Below, piece by piece: positions 43,739 to 53,056 of a stretch of DNA of 64,000 nt. The notes below the pieces were generated by a model, which was not told the origin of the DNA, ran no database searches, and saw only the letters and a program-made list of their open reading frames with translations. The DNA comes from Corynebacterium phocae (GTDB taxonomy: Bacteria; Actinomycetota; Actinomycetes; Mycobacteriales; Mycobacteriaceae): NCBI RefSeq assembly GCF_008693075.1, contig NZ_VXKJ01000043.1:124001-188000 (forward strand). Direction: 5' to 3'. The first letter of the stretch is position 1. Every line of letters begins with the position of its first letter. A program made the translations under genes and the position numbers.

Positions 43739-44311
43739 CTACTCCGGTACCCCAGGCTGGGTGTCCGGGGTGGCCGGTGAGGTCGGGGAGGCTGGAGTGG
43801 CCGGGGAGGTGCGAAACGCCCACAGTTTGTTGATAACAAAGTTCAGCGGCATGGCAACCACAATGGAGACAGCGTTGGCCCAGTAGAACTTGGTGCGTAG
43901 CCCAGTGCTGTTGTCAAAAATATCGCTGGGAAGGCCCACGGGGGACTCGGGGTTCATCAGCAACGTCATGGTAATTAGGCTGACCATCAACGCGCCGATA
44001 CCAGTGAGCAGGAACGGTAAGAAACCCCGCAGCCAGGAAACTTTATTCACAGACCTGAAAGTCCACATGCGATTGAGCTGGTAGTTCCAGATGTTGGCCA
44101 CTACGAAAGCGATGGTAACAAAAACGTGGTACCACCGAATGTGGAAGGCAGTGCCAAAGAGGTTCAACACGGGATCTTGTTCCGAAATCTGCGCGGTCCA
44201 CCAGGCTAGCTTCTTGCACAAGACTGCAACCGCCAGGTTTACCAGAGTGCCGGAACCGCCCACCAGTCCGAATTTCACGAACTGGCCCATATTGGTACTC
44301 AAACGGCTCAT
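43739..44311 (-). CDS. GtrA-family membrane protein
   Basis: 190 residues with four transmembrane helices: FVKFGLVGGSGTLVNLAVAV, FVTIAFVVANIWNYQLNRMW, FLLTGIGALMVSLITMTLLM and AVSIVVAMPLNFVINKLWAF, the usual GtrA/DPMS family pattern (N-x2-LNR-x-WTF and NF-x2-NK-x-WAF). Members move lipid-linked sugars or decaprenyl-phosphate sugars across the membrane in cell-wall arabinogalactan and related pathways. The tail repeats SPATP-like residues (low complexity). GGAG lies 6 nt before the ATG. It follows the RluA gene in reverse order and is probably a separate transcript. Confidence 0.86.
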   Translation of the reverse strand: MSRLSTNMGQFVKFGLVGGSGTLVNLAVAVLCKKLAWWTAQISEQDPVLNLFGTAFHIRWYHVFVTIAFVVANIWNYQLNRMWTFRSVNKVSWLRGFLPFLLTGIGALMVSLITMTLLMNPESPVGLPSDIFDNSTGLRTKFYWANAVSIVVAMPLNFVINKLWAFRTSPATPASPTSPATPDTQPGVPE

Positions 44312-44342
44312 GTGATCTCCATATGCGGGTAACGGTTAACTG

Positions 44343-45170
44343 TTATAGCTTAGTCCCCAAAGTGCTCAGGGAGGAAAATTGCCGGAGTTTCCCGGACAGC
44401 GGATCCACAAACTCCACGCGGCTGGCCAGCAGCTGTAGGGGTGCGGAGAAGTCGTAAAGGTCTAGTCCCTTGTCCACCGGGTAGGTATCATCTCCCACTA
44501 TCGGCGCTCCCAGATAGTTAGCAAGCACGCGCAGTTGATGGGTGTGCCCGGTCACGGGGCGGAAGGTGGCCGCCACGCCGCGGGCATGGACGTGGGTTTC
44601 GGTGAGCGTGCCGTTGGGGTCAACGCTGACCTGCCGGGTGCCCTTGGCCTTTCGCATCCCCAGCCGTACGGTATCTGTGATTTCCAGTGGCGCGGTGAGC
44701 GTGGCCTGGTAAGTCTTTTCCACGGCGCGGGCGGCAAAGAGCTGTTGGTAGGCCGCGCGGGTATCCGGGTTAACTGAACACACCACCACCCCGGCGGTCA
44801 GCCGGTCCAGGCGGTGCAAAGGCACAGCGCCTTGACTGGCCACCCGGGTCTGCAGGGTCTCGCGCACCAGCCGGCCGTTGGACGTAGTGGGCAAGAAATG
44901 AGGCTTGTCCACCACCAGTAGGTGGTGGTCCGCAAAAATTACCCGGTGAGTGAAGGGGATGGGTTTTTCCGGTGGGACCTCCGGGTGAAACCACGCCAGT
45001 ACCGGCTTGGCCAAGAACATACCGGCGGGAATCCGCGCGCCGAAGGAAAACGGGGAGTCCCCCGCCCGTCCGGCGAAGTACTCCGGTGAGTCGGGTACCA
45101 GCCCGCTAAGCATGATTTTGCGGGGCGGTATGCCTTCCCGCGCAGGGAGGGGGGAACGCTTAGGAGGCAA
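44343..45170 (-). CDS. RluA-family pseudouridine synthase
   Basis: 275 residues. Catalytic motif VPLHRLDRLTAGVVV with the Asp nucleophile near residue 121, DKPHFLPTTSNG, YQATL and GHTHQLRVLANYLGAPIVGD. The N-terminal ~70 residues (SPLPAREGIPPRKIML) match the actinobacterial subgroup rather than E. coli RluA. The target U in rRNA or tRNA is unknown. The start TTG 45170 overlaps the dapC stop by 11 bp and keeps the family's N-terminus; there is no strong ribosome site, so coupling with dapC is likely. Confidence 0.88.
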   Translation of the reverse strand: MPPKRSPLPAREGIPPRKIMLSGLVPDSPEYFAGRAGDSPFSFGARIPAGMFLAKPVLAWFHPEVPPEKPIPFTHRVIFADHHLLVVDKPHFLPTTSNGRLVRETLQTRVASQGAVPLHRLDRLTAGVVVCSVNPDTRAAYQQLFAARAVEKTYQATLTAPLEITDTVRLGMRKAKGTRQVSVDPNGTLTETHVHARGVAATFRPVTGHTHQLRVLANYLGAPIVGDDTYPVDKGLDLYDFSAPLQLLASRVEFVDPLSGKLRQFSSLSTLGTKL

Positions 45171-46251
45171 GGCGGGCTACAGCGGCGTCCACGCGTTCGT
45201 CAGAGCCGTTAAGACCCATCCGGATATACTTTAGCCCGGCCGGGCCGTAGAAGTCCCCTGGCGCCACCAAGATACCGCGCTGGGCCAGCCAGTCAACGGT
45301 GGCACGGCAGTCTTCGCCCCGGGTGGCCCACAGGTAAAGCCCGGCCTCGGAGTGCTCTATCTGAAAGCCGGCGTGGTTAAGCGCGCGGATGAGCTTGGCG
45401 CGGCGCACGGCGTAGCGTTGGCGCTGCAGCAACTCAGAGTCATCATCTTCCAAGGCCGCCACCATGGCCGCCTGCACCGGACCGGGAACCATGAGCCCCG
45501 CGTGCTTGCGGATTTCCAACAACTCCCCAATCAGTTCCGGGTCACCGGCAAAGAAACCAGCCCGGTACGAGGCCATGTTGGCGGACTTGGATAGCGAGTG
45601 CATGGCAATAAGCCCGGTGTTATCACCGTCAGAGACGCGGGGGTCCAAGATGGATACCGGCGGGTTGTCATCATCCCAGCCCAGCCCTAGGTAGCATTCG
45701 TCCGATGCAACGATGGCGTTGTTGGCGCGTGCCCACGCGACCACCTTGCGCAGGTGCTCCACTCCCCACACCCGACCAGTGGGGTTGGACGGGGAATTGA
45801 TAAAGGCCAAGGAGGCGTTGCCAAAATCTGCGGGGTCATCGTGGCGCACCGGGGTGGCCCCGGCGATGAGCGCGCCGACCTCATAAGTAGGATAGGCGAC
45901 CTCCGGAATGACAATCTTTCGCCCGCGCAACCCCAGGAGGGTGGGCAGCCAGGCGATGGCCTCCTTGGTGCCTACCACGGGGAGGACGGCTCCCGGTTCC
46001 ATGCCATAGCGCCGGCGCAGCGAAGCGGCAATCGCCTCCTGCAGCGCGGGCGTGCCGGCGGTGGTGGGATAGCCCGGCGCGGAGGCGGCCTCAGCTAGGG
46101 CTAGCTGCACGCCGGGGGCCACCAAATCCACCGGGTTTCCCACAGAAAGATCCACTATGCCACCGGGATGAGCGGCGGCTTTTTCCTTAGCGGCGGCCAA
46201 GGAGTTCCAAGGAAAATCCGGCAAGGTGTTGCCAAGCGGCGTGCGGGTCAT
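45160..46251 (-). CDS. dapC: Succinyldiaminopimelate aminotransferase DapC
   Basis: PLP aminotransferase (fold type I) that makes N-succinyl-LL-diaminopimelate using glutamate. 363 residues: PDFPWNSLAAAKEKAAAHPG, DLSVGNPVD, INSPSNPTGRVW, DECYLGLGW and the PLP lysine in HSLSKSANMASYRAGF, with the substrate Arg in YIRMGLNG. It corresponds to the DapC gene that follows ferredoxin fdxC in mycobacteria, giving the same order here (ferredoxin 9 bp upstream). With dapD and dapE it completes three of the four succinylase-branch steps within the window. Confidence 0.92.
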   Translation of the reverse strand: MTRTPLGNTLPDFPWNSLAAAKEKAAAHPGGIVDLSVGNPVDLVAPGVQLALAEAASAPGYPTTAGTPALQEAIAASLRRRYGMEPGAVLPVVGTKEAIAWLPTLLGLRGRKIVIPEVAYPTYEVGALIAGATPVRHDDPADFGNASLAFINSPSNPTGRVWGVEHLRKVVAWARANNAIVASDECYLGLGWDDDNPPVSILDPRVSDGDNTGLIAMHSLSKSANMASYRAGFFAGDPELIGELLEIRKHAGLMVPGPVQAAMVAALEDDDSELLQRQRYAVRRAKLIRALNHAGFQIEHSEAGLYLWATRGEDCRATVDWLAQRGILVAPGDFYGPAGLKYIRMGLNGSDERVDAAVARLAS

Positions 46252-46260
46252 AATGTTTTA

Positions 46261-46584
46261 CTACTCCTGGTTTTGTGGGGGCAGGGCGGCAATCATCGGG
46301 TGGTCAAAATCCTGCGGTCCGACTGCCGCGGCACCGCCGGGCGAGCCAAGATCGTCAAAGAAAGCCGCGTTGGCGTCGTTGTAATCTATCCACTCATCGG
46401 GCACGTCATCCTCGTAGAAGATGGCCTCTACCGGACAGGCGGGCTCGCAGGCTCCGCAGTCCACGCACTCGTCCGGGTGAATGTACAAAGAACGCTTGCC
46501 CTCGTAGATGCAATCCACGGGGCATTCTTCAACGCAGGCGCGGTCCATTACGTCAACACAAGGCTGCGCAATCGTATAAGTCAT
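46261..46584 (-). CDS. fdxC: 7Fe-8S ferredoxin FdxC
   Basis: 107 residues. Two clusters: [17 protein letters not shown] (3Fe-4S/4Fe-4S type) and [12 protein letters not shown] (4Fe-4S), the arrangement of seven-iron actinobacterial ferredoxins, with an acidic C-terminal tail. It carries electrons to cytoplasmic partners such as P450s or sulfite/nitrite reductases. The ATG has GAGG about 11 nt upstream. It lies directly upstream of dapC (9 bp gap), the conserved mycobacterial order. Confidence 0.94.
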   Translation of the reverse strand: MTYTIAQPCVDVMDRACVEECPVDCIYEGKRSLYIHPDECVDCGACEPACPVEAIFYEDDVPDEWIDYNDANAAFFDDLGSPGGAAAVGPQDFDHPMIAALPPQNQE

Positions 46585-46634
46585 GGGGTAAATGCCTCTT
46601 CCGTCTTTACTACCTGTTGAACTGGTCTAGTATG

Positions 46635-46997
46635 TCACTTCTCACTAAAAAATGGCCACACGCCCCCCAAGATCCCGGCCATGAATAAACCGGCCGCCCA
46701 CGCGCTTGCTCCTAGCGCTTGGACTGACCCCAGGTCACCGGCGAGGAAGAATCCGCAGAAGCCAACTGTCCACACCGAAAGCGGGACCGCACCAATCGCC
46801 GGGTGCGAAGACCACAAGCGCGCAGTTTTAGTCAAAACCATATTAAATGCAAAAGCCACCGCAATGGTAATGGGAAAGGCCACCGTATGTCCACCGCCAA
46901 GAGGCAGGCGCGCGCGCAGATAAATTACTTCCAGCAACAAAGACATCACCGCGCCCAGGCTAAGCCACACCAGCGCCGTTATCTTCTCCCCTGTCAC
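46635..46997 (-). CDS. Small membrane protein downstream of mshB
   Basis: 120 residues with four hydrophobic helices (ITALVWLSLGAVMSLLLEVI, TVAFPITIAVAFAFNMVL, AIGAVPLSVWTVGFCGFFLAG, ALGASAWAAGLFMAGILGG). Similar to the short membrane protein next to mshB in mycobacteria (function unknown). GTG 46997 overlaps the mshB stop by 4 bp (GTGA), which decides the start over the longer open frame. No T-tract follows; ferredoxin starts 51 bp further on. Confidence 0.78.
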   Translation of the reverse strand: MTGEKITALVWLSLGAVMSLLLEVIYLRARLPLGGGHTVAFPITIAVAFAFNMVLTKTARLWSSHPAIGAVPLSVWTVGFCGFFLAGDLGSVQALGASAWAAGLFMAGILGGVWPFFSEK

Positions 46998-47869
46998 GGA
47001 CGCAGACCGTCTAAAAGACCGGTTGCCTGCGGCGGGCAGTTCGCGCCCGCCTGGTAGTGCTCCGCACGCAGCAAAGGCATGACCAAGAGATTGGACAAGG
47101 CGTAAGCGCCCGCCACCACGCCCGGGTCGGTCACGCCTGCTACGGCGGCGCGGGGGTTGGTGACAGACACGGTGGCATCGGCAAGCCAAATTTGCGTGGG
47201 GTGCGCGGCCATGGCGGCCTTCTTTGCAGCCAGGCTGGCGTCATCTAGCGGATAAGTAACCGCCGCGCCGGCGGTAGTGAAGTTGGCAAAATAGGCTTCG
47301 TCCGGCTTCTGCCAGCCCCGGGGAGCCATCACTGCCTCCAGGCCAGCGCGGTGGGACTCGCGGTCGAAAATGGCCCACCACACGCGTTGTTCGGGCGCTG
47401 CCGCCGCGTGGGTGATGCGGTGCGCAGCCACGTGGTCCGGGTGGCCGTAGCCGCCGTCCGGGCCGTAAGTCAGCACGATGTGCGGGCGGAGGCACGCAAG
47501 GCGGGTGCGCAGCAAACGCGCGGCCTCATCTTGCCGGTTGACCAGCGCGCGGGGGTCATCGTGCGCCGGGGAGCCCACCATGCCGGAGTCGCGGAAGAAA
47601 CCCGCTCCCCCCAGCATCTCCACGGCCACGCCCAGTGCGCGGGCGGAGTCTTCCAACTCCCGCGCCCGCAAGCCCCCCAACAGCCCTGCAGGCACCAAGT
47701 TGCCGTAGGTGCCGCCTATGACTTCCCCCTCATCGCCCAAGGTGAGGGTGATAACGGTGACCTCCGCGCCGCGGCGCGCCATATCCGCCAAAGTTCCGCC
47801 GGTAAAAAGTGCTTCATCGTCTGGGTGCGCGTGTACCGCCACCACCCGGTAACCGTTCAAATCCGGCAT
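46994..47869 (-). CDS. mshB: Mycothiol GlcNAc-Ins deacetylase MshB
   Basis: Zinc-dependent deacetylase of mycothiol synthesis, removing the acetyl group from GlcNAc-inositol to give GlcN-Ins, which MshC then ligates to cysteine. 291 residues; metal motif HAHPDDEALFTGG with the catalytic Asp, LTLGDEGEVIG, RARELEDSARALG and YGHPDHVAAHR. ATG 47869 begins one base after the lpqW stop (TAATATG), so translation is coupled; TTG 47881 is not preferred. Mycothiol is the major low-molecular-weight thiol of these actinobacteria. Confidence 0.94.
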   Translation of the reverse strand: MPDLNGYRVVAVHAHPDDEALFTGGTLADMARRGAEVTVITLTLGDEGEVIGGTYGNLVPAGLLGGLRARELEDSARALGVAVEMLGGAGFFRDSGMVGSPAHDDPRALVNRQDEAARLLRTRLACLRPHIVLTYGPDGGYGHPDHVAAHRITHAAAAPEQRVWWAIFDRESHRAGLEAVMAPRGWQKPDEAYFANFTTAGAAVTYPLDDASLAAKKAAMAAHPTQIWLADATVSVTNPRAAVAGVTDPGVVAGAYALSNLLVMPLLRAEHYQAGANCPPQATGLLDGLRP

Positions 47870-47870
47870 A

Positions 47871-49475
47871 TTATTTCTCAACTTTCGCTTGCTTATCTGG
47901 CTCCCACGAGGCGGCTGCCCCCAGACCTTTACCCCAATCTACAACGCTATCGCTAGCGCCCAAGATCCCGCGACCTAGGACGTGTACGCGGGTTTCGTCC
48001 AGCAAAGGCACGTACAGCGCTTCCTCGCGGTTAAAGCCCCGGATTATATCGAGCGCCTCCTCGGGTGAAATCCGACCGGAGAGGATGTCCGCCATAATGT
48101 CCTGAGCGTTGTCCGGGCACCACCTGCGGTTGAATTTCTCCTCGCACAGGAAAAGATCTGCCACGGCAAACGGGGTTACCTCAGTGCTCTCCCACGTGAC
48201 CACGGCGTCTACCCTGCGGGCCGGGATGAGCTCAGTCTCAATAGTTTCTAGGCGTTGGCGTTCCACGACCGCTTCAATACCCTGTACCCTCAACTGATCC
48301 GCGATGACGTCTGCGGCCATAGCAGCGGTCTCATCCACCGGATCCACCCCAATGACCAGGGGCCGGCCTTGAAGGCTAAGCAGCCCGGTGCCCTGCGGAG
48401 CGAAGAGCTGCCCGCCGTAGGGCACGGCCAGTGCGCTAGCGCGCCCGGTGGCTAGCCGGGCTACTTGGTCAACGTCTAACGCCCCTGCCATCTCAGCGCG
48501 CGCCTGGCGGTTGCTCAACAGCAGTTTAACCCGTAGCTGCCGGGGTTTGGAGACCATGTCCACCTGGGCCTCGGGAAGCAGCTCCAACGCCTCCTGGGTA
48601 GTCTGCTCCGGGACAATGTCCACGAACCCCACCTGCCCCGAGCGCAGCATTCCCATAGCCTGAGTGAGGTTTCCTACCTCCTGCAAGGTGACAATATCTA
48701 CTTTTGCGGGGTCTTTGCCCCAGAATCTGTCGTTCCTGTTTAGCGTAATGACACCGCGGGCTCTGTCCACGTTGTTGAGCAGGAACCTTCCGCCGGAAGC
48801 GGGGATACCGTCCCTCAAGGCTGTACCAAAGTCCACCTCCCCCAATAAATGGGAGGGCAGAAGGTTCTGGAAGAGCAAATCCCACCGTTCCACGTGGGTA
48901 TTGAAGTCAACTGTGACCACCTGCCCCCCGGCCGAGGTGTTGATGTCGTCGATGGCCAGGTATCCAGCCGGATCTTCTACGCCCGCGGTACTAGTCATCC
49001 CCCGCCAGAGGTAGGCAAAGTCCGCACCGGTAATCGGTGTGCCGTCCGACCATTGCGCCGCCCGCGCGATGGTGTAGCGAATACGCAAGGCTACGCCCTC
49101 GGGAGCTTCTACCACGCGGGCGTCTTCGAGGACGTTCGTATCAATCGAATTCCCCCTAAAAGCCGAGGGCAGCACCAACCCCGCGATATCGTGCACAATC
49201 TGGGTGTTATTCGCCTCTAGATGCGGATTGAACCCGGTTTCCATGTGGTCAACGCCCACGCTGACTTCCAATCGCTGCGGACGCGTGAGGGGCCTGACAT
49301 CGTCAGCGACCGGCGTCGGCGTGGTTGCGGTGGGCGCTGACGTGGGGGCAGAAGACCCCATAGCTGTGGTGGGGCCTTTGTCTTCGACCACCGGCGGGGG
49401 GCCGGGTTGGGCCACACAGGAACTTAAGGTGAATGTAGCCAACCAGGCGGCACAAACTTTTTTCACAGCGGGCAC
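47871..49475 (-). CDS. lpqW: LpqW-type lipoprotein (ABC oligopeptide-binding fold)
   Basis: About 534 residues. Lipoprotein signal with lipobox LSSC near residue 20, a disordered linker rich in Pro/Thr (VEDKGPTTAMGSSAPTSAPT), then a periplasmic binding fold of the DppA/OppA class (WSDGTPITGADFAYLW). Order with typA and mshB is that of mycobacteria, where the equivalent LpqW steers lipomannan/lipoarabinomannan synthesis instead of peptide uptake. No ABC genes are adjacent. GTG 49475 is chosen: AAGGAG lies 7 nt before it; the frame is open 37 codons further upstream without a ribosome site. Confidence 0.85.
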   Translation of the reverse strand: MPAVKKVCAAWLATFTLSSCVAQPGPPPVVEDKGPTTAMGSSAPTSAPTATTPTPVADDVRPLTRPQRLEVSVGVDHMETGFNPHLEANNTQIVHDIAGLVLPSAFRGNSIDTNVLEDARVVEAPEGVALRIRYTIARAAQWSDGTPITGADFAYLWRGMTSTAGVEDPAGYLAIDDINTSAGGQVVTVDFNTHVERWDLLFQNLLPSHLLGEVDFGTALRDGIPASGGRFLLNNVDRARGVITLNRNDRFWGKDPAKVDIVTLQEVGNLTQAMGMLRSGQVGFVDIVPEQTTQEALELLPEAQVDMVSKPRQLRVKLLLSNRQARAEMAGALDVDQVARLATGRASALAVPYGGQLFAPQGTGLLSLQGRPLVIGVDPVDETAAMAADVIADQLRVQGIEAVVERQRLETIETELIPARRVDAVVTWESTEVTPFAVADLFLCEEKFNRRWCPDNAQDIMADILSGRISPEEALDIIRGFNREEALYVPLLDETRVHVLGRGILGASDSVVDWGKGLGAAASWEPDKQAKVEK

Positions 49476-49546
49476 GACAAGGCTCCTTGTGGATACGTGG
49501 CTTTTTATGATCCAAAAGCTTAGCAATCGGGCGCGGAAAGTGTGAA

Positions 49547-49579
49547 GGTCCGTTAATTTCTGCAAGAAATCAACGGACC
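49547..49579 (-). terminator. Hairpin downstream of typA
   Basis: GGTCCGTTAATTTC (49547-49560) pairs with GAAATCAACGGACC (49566-49579) with one mismatch. It follows the typA stop by about 40 bp but lacks a clean T-run on the minus strand. Confidence 0.6.
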
Positions 49580-49619
49580 CAATCACGCCACCGGTAAAAC
49601 CCCACCGGCGGGTGCGAAC

Positions 49620-51530
49620 TTATTTGTGTAGCTGCTTGGCGCGGGAGGCCGCACGCTTGCGGTCGTTGGCGGACAATGCCACCTTGCGCACGCGCAGCGC
49701 GTTGGGAGCAACCTCAACGCACTCGTCGTTACCACAGAATTCCAGCGCCTCTTCCAAGGACAGCTTGCGGGCCTTGGACAAAGTCACGGTAGCGTCAGCG
49801 TTAGCCGAGCGCATGTTGGTCAGCTTCTTCTCACGAGTGATGTTGATATCCATGTCCTCGTCGCGGTTGTTAGCACCTACGACCATGCCCTCATAGGCCT
49901 CGTCGCCTGGCTCCACGAAGAAGTCACCGCGGTCGGATAGCTGCTGCAAAGCGTAGGCGGTAATCTGTCCGGTACGGTCGGCAACTAGGGAGCCGGTGGC
50001 GCGGGACTTGATGTCGCCTGCCCACACGTCCAAGCCGTCCCCGATGGAGTTGGCAATACCGGCACCACGGGTTTCGGTCATAAACTGTGTGCGGAAACCA
50101 ATCAGGCCACGGGCAGGAACACGGAAAATCATGCGTACCCAGTTGCTTTCACGCACGTCCATGGACTGCATCTGACCCTTGCGGGCAGCCAATAGCTGGG
50201 TAATAGCGCCCTGGTATTCCGAGGGGGTGTCAATGGTCAAAAGCTCGTATGGCTCGTGGACCTTGCCGTCAATAACCTGGGTAACAACCTGTGGCTTGCC
50301 AACCGTAAGCTCGAAGCCTTCACGGCGCATGTTCTCAATGAGCACGGAAAGCGCCATCTCACCACGGCCCTGTACTTCCCAGGCGTCGGGACGCTCGGTA
50401 GGCAGGATGCGGATGGAAACGTTACCAATGAGCTCCTGATCCAGACGGGATTTAACCACGCGAGCGGTGAGTTTATCGCCACCGCCCTGGCCGGCCATGG
50501 GCGAGGTATTCACGCCGATAGTCATGGAGATAGCCGGCTCATCGACGTGGATCTGCGGCAGCGCTACGGGGTGCTCTACGTCCGCGATGGTGTCGCCAAT
50601 CATAATCTGAGGGATACCGGAAATAGCGATGATGTCTCCGGCGATGGCCTCGGTGTCAGGTTGACGCTCAAAGCCAACGGTACGCAGCAGCTCGGCGACC
50701 TTGACGTTTTTGACAACCTCGTTGCCATCTTCGTCCCAGGAAATCCATGCGACCTGCTGGCCCTTTTTAATCTTGCCGGAGTAGATACGCAGCAACGCAA
50801 TACGCCCCAGGAAGTCGGAGGAGTCAAGGTTGGCTACGTGTGCCTGGAGCGGGGCATCAATCTTTGCAGAGGGCTCAGGAAGCACGTCGTAGATAACGTC
50901 GAACAGTGCCTGTAGGTCCTCGGCGTCTGGCTCATTGGCGTCACCCGGGTTTTCCGTAGAGGCCTTGCCCGCGCGGCCGGAGGCATAGATCACTGGCAGG
51001 TCAAGCAAGGTTTCTGCTGCTTCCGATGCCTCTGGGTCCTCGAGCACGGAAGCGATTTCTAGCAGCAAGTCATGGGACTCGGAGACAACTTCTTCGATAC
51101 GCGCGTCAGGGCGGTCAGTTTTATTCACGCAGATGATAACGGGAAGCTTGGCCTCTAGCGCTTTGGTCAACACGAAGCGGGTCTGGGGCAGCGGGCCTTC
51201 CGAGGCATCTACTAGCAGCACCACTCCGTCAACCATGGAGATACCGCGCTCTACTTCACCGCCAAAGTCGGCGTGGCCAGGGGTGTCAATGACGTTGATG
51301 ATCAAATCTCCGCCGTCTTTGCCCTTGCCCTTACGGATAACCGCGGTGTTTTTAGCAAGAATGGTAATTCCACGCTCGCGCTCCTGGTCGTTGGAGTCCA
51401 TGACGCGGTCCGTGTGTTCGCCATGGTCACCGAATGCGCCAGACTGCTCCAGCATGCCGTTGACGAGGGTGGTTTTACCGTGGTCAACGTGGGCGACAAT
51501 GGCAACGTTGCGGAACTCAGTAGTGGTCAC
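49620..51530 (-). CDS. typA: Ribosome-associated GTPase TypA/BipA
   Basis: 636 residues, translational GTPase. G1 AHVDHGKTTL, G2 ERGITILAKNT, G3 DTPGHADFGGEV, G4 NKTDRPDAR, followed by EF-G-like domains and the TypA C-terminal domain (GLIGFRTQFMTETRG). It aids 50S subunit assembly and translation under stress and cold. GTG 51530 has AAGGAG 9 nt upstream. Divergent from the exported protein gene at 51802 with 271 bp between; it forms its own transcript or leads into lpqW. Confidence 0.96.
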   Translation of the reverse strand: MTTTEFRNVAIVAHVDHGKTTLVNGMLEQSGAFGDHGEHTDRVMDSNDQERERGITILAKNTAVIRKGKGKDGGDLIINVIDTPGHADFGGEVERGISMVDGVVLLVDASEGPLPQTRFVLTKALEAKLPVIICVNKTDRPDARIEEVVSESHDLLLEIASVLEDPEASEAAETLLDLPVIYASGRAGKASTENPGDANEPDAEDLQALFDVIYDVLPEPSAKIDAPLQAHVANLDSSDFLGRIALLRIYSGKIKKGQQVAWISWDEDGNEVVKNVKVAELLRTVGFERQPDTEAIAGDIIAISGIPQIMIGDTIADVEHPVALPQIHVDEPAISMTIGVNTSPMAGQGGGDKLTARVVKSRLDQELIGNVSIRILPTERPDAWEVQGRGEMALSVLIENMRREGFELTVGKPQVVTQVIDGKVHEPYELLTIDTPSEYQGAITQLLAARKGQMQSMDVRESNWVRMIFRVPARGLIGFRTQFMTETRGAGIANSIGDGLDVWAGDIKSRATGSLVADRTGQITAYALQQLSDRGDFFVEPGDEAYEGMVVGANNRDEDMDINITREKKLTNMRSANADATVTLSKARKLSLEEALEFCGNDECVEVAPNALRVRKVALSANDRKRAASRAKQLHK

Positions 51531-51669
51531 GAAAGAAATACTCCTTGAAATTTAGGGTTCGCGCGGATCTAACCTTGGGCTCCGAAAGCCCACTAATTTT
51601 AGGCGCGATATTGAACGGTCTAATACAATACCCCCAACTTGGCTCGGGTGCAGCATTGGGCACTTTCGC

Positions 51670-51690
51670 AAGCCCCGGACCCCGGGGCTT
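51670..51690. promoter_or_regulatory. Perfect 9-bp hairpin in divergent promoter region
   Basis: AAGCCCCGG-ACC-CCGGGGCTT lies between the divergent typA and the 51802 gene. With no gene ending here, it is more likely an operator or leader structure than a terminator. Confidence 0.4.
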
Positions 51691-51801
51691 GACTTAGCCC
51701 AAAATGTAACTAATGTTGCAGTAGTTATTAATGGTAGTATTGTGACAATAATTATCCCCGCCATTTCCGCCTCTCCTGTCATTTCTCAAAGGACGTCCGC
51801 T

Positions 51802-52524
51802 GTGAAAAACTCCCCCTCCCGCACCCACGCACGCCTAACGGCATCAGCCCTGGCTTGTGCATTGGGCATGGGTCTTATCCCTGGGCCCACTAGCGCTGTA
51901 GCTCAGGCTCCGGATTTCCTCAGCACCTTAAGCTCGCTCGGTGCCGGCGGCCCGGCCTCCCCGCTCGACGAATTTGGCCGGCCCACCCCGGCAACCCAGG
52001 AGCAAGTCCGCGCCTTCGCGCTTTCCCCGTGGATTCCCGAGGAGCTGCGCAACGCCATCCTCACGGCGCTGGAATTTACCGCCGGAACCGGTCAAGCCGG
52101 CGGGCCCCCGCTGATTGAGGGCGGCCCCATCATCAACCAGTTCGCTTGGCCAACCGTCTCCGCCAACTGTATTGGCGGCCAACTAGACTCCGTGGGCTCC
52201 GGAATCGCAGTGGCAGGGCCCACCGAAATCCCCGCGCCCGGAGCCGGCCCCGGCGAGGTAGCGTTCCTATTCACCGCCCTAGGCACTGCCGCCGCCGCAC
52301 CACAGCAAGGCGAGATGAACGTCCAGTGGTTCAACATCTCCAACTTCACCAGCGGCACGACCCCGCTGTTTTACCACGGCATTAATCCAGACGGCCCCAC
52401 CACCGTCTCCGGACGCGCAGCCACCGGCCCCGGCACCGTCGTGGCCATCTTAAGCGGTGCCGTCAACACGCAGGAGGCTCACTGCGCCTACGCGCCCACC
52501 GCGCTTATCATGGAGGTTCGTTAA
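51802..52524 (+). CDS. Exported Ala/Pro-rich protein of unknown function
   Basis: 240 residues. Signal peptide: basic start (KNSPSRTHARL), hydrophobic core ALACALGMGLIPG, and a probable signal peptidase I site after SAVAQA (about residue 36). The mature part is rich in Ala, Pro and Gly with two cysteines (SANCIGG, AHCAYAP) that could form one disulfide. The DUF402 gene follows within 2 bp, the same pairing as Rv1157c-Rv1156 in M. tuberculosis. GTG 51802 has AAGGA 8 nt upstream and is preferred to 51742. No enzyme motif. Confidence 0.78.
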   Translation: MKNSPSRTHARLTASALACALGMGLIPGPTSAVAQAPDFLSTLSSLGAGGPASPLDEFGRPTPATQEQVRAFALSPWIPEELRNAILTALEFTAGTGQAGGPPLIEGGPIINQFAWPTVSANCIGGQLDSVGSGIAVAGPTEIPAPGAGPGEVAFLFTALGTAAAAPQQGEMNVQWFNISNFTSGTTPLFYHGINPDGPTTVSGRAATGPGTVVAILSGAVNTQEAHCAYAPTALIMEVR

Positions 52525-52525
52525 G

Positions 52526-53053
52526 ATGCACGCGCCCAAGGTGGAAACTTTTTCTGTCCCCCGCGGGATAAACGTTGACCCCAAAGGCTACGAACGGCCC
52601 GTGGAGACCTTCCGCGAAACAGATTTTGGCCTCTACATGGCCCGCGGAGCTACCCACCCGCGCTTTGGCTACCTAGAGTCCTGGCTCCTGCCCACGCTGG
52701 GCCTGCGGGTAAACAAGTTCCACGTCCGCTCCGGGGACAATGAATACCAGGACTTCTACATAGACGTGGTGCAAATATCTGCCCAAGACGGCCTGTGGGA
52801 AACCCGTGACCTCTACGTGGATCTCCTGTCCACCACGGGAAGGCCCGTAGATGTCGAAGACACCGACGAGCTATCTAAAGCAGCCACCGAGGGCCTACTG
52901 GAAGCCGAATTCGTGGAATATGCGATAGATGCCACCCTGCGCGCGGTGGAGGGCATCACCCGACACGACGACAACGTCATGGCATGGCTAGACTCATTGG
53001 GCATGGCCCTAGAATGGGCTGAATCCGTAAACTTTTCGCCCGAAGGAATATAA
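52526..53053 (+). CDS. DUF402 family protein
   Basis: 175 residues. DUF402 core: FYIDVVQISAQDGLWETRDLYVDLLS, VDVEDTDELSKAATEGLLEAE. Structures of DUF402 members show a nucleoside-diphosphate phosphatase-type beta barrel with Asp/Glu metal ligands; activity here is inferred only. ATG 52526 has GGAGG 10 nt upstream inside the preceding gene, and only one base separates the stop and start, so it is coupled to the exported protein gene. Confidence 0.82.
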   Translation: MHAPKVETFSVPRGINVDPKGYERPVETFRETDFGLYMARGATHPRFGYLESWLLPTLGLRVNKFHVRSGDNEYQDFYIDVVQISAQDGLWETRDLYVDLLSTTGRPVDVEDTDELSKAATEGLLEAEFVEYAIDATLRAVEGITRHDDNVMAWLDSLGMALEWAESVNFSPEGI

Positions 53054-53056
53054 ATC

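Noticed and set aside
43739..43810. Repeat element at the GtrA C-terminus
   Set aside because: Only low-complexity SPATP codons in a disordered tail; no structure beyond that.
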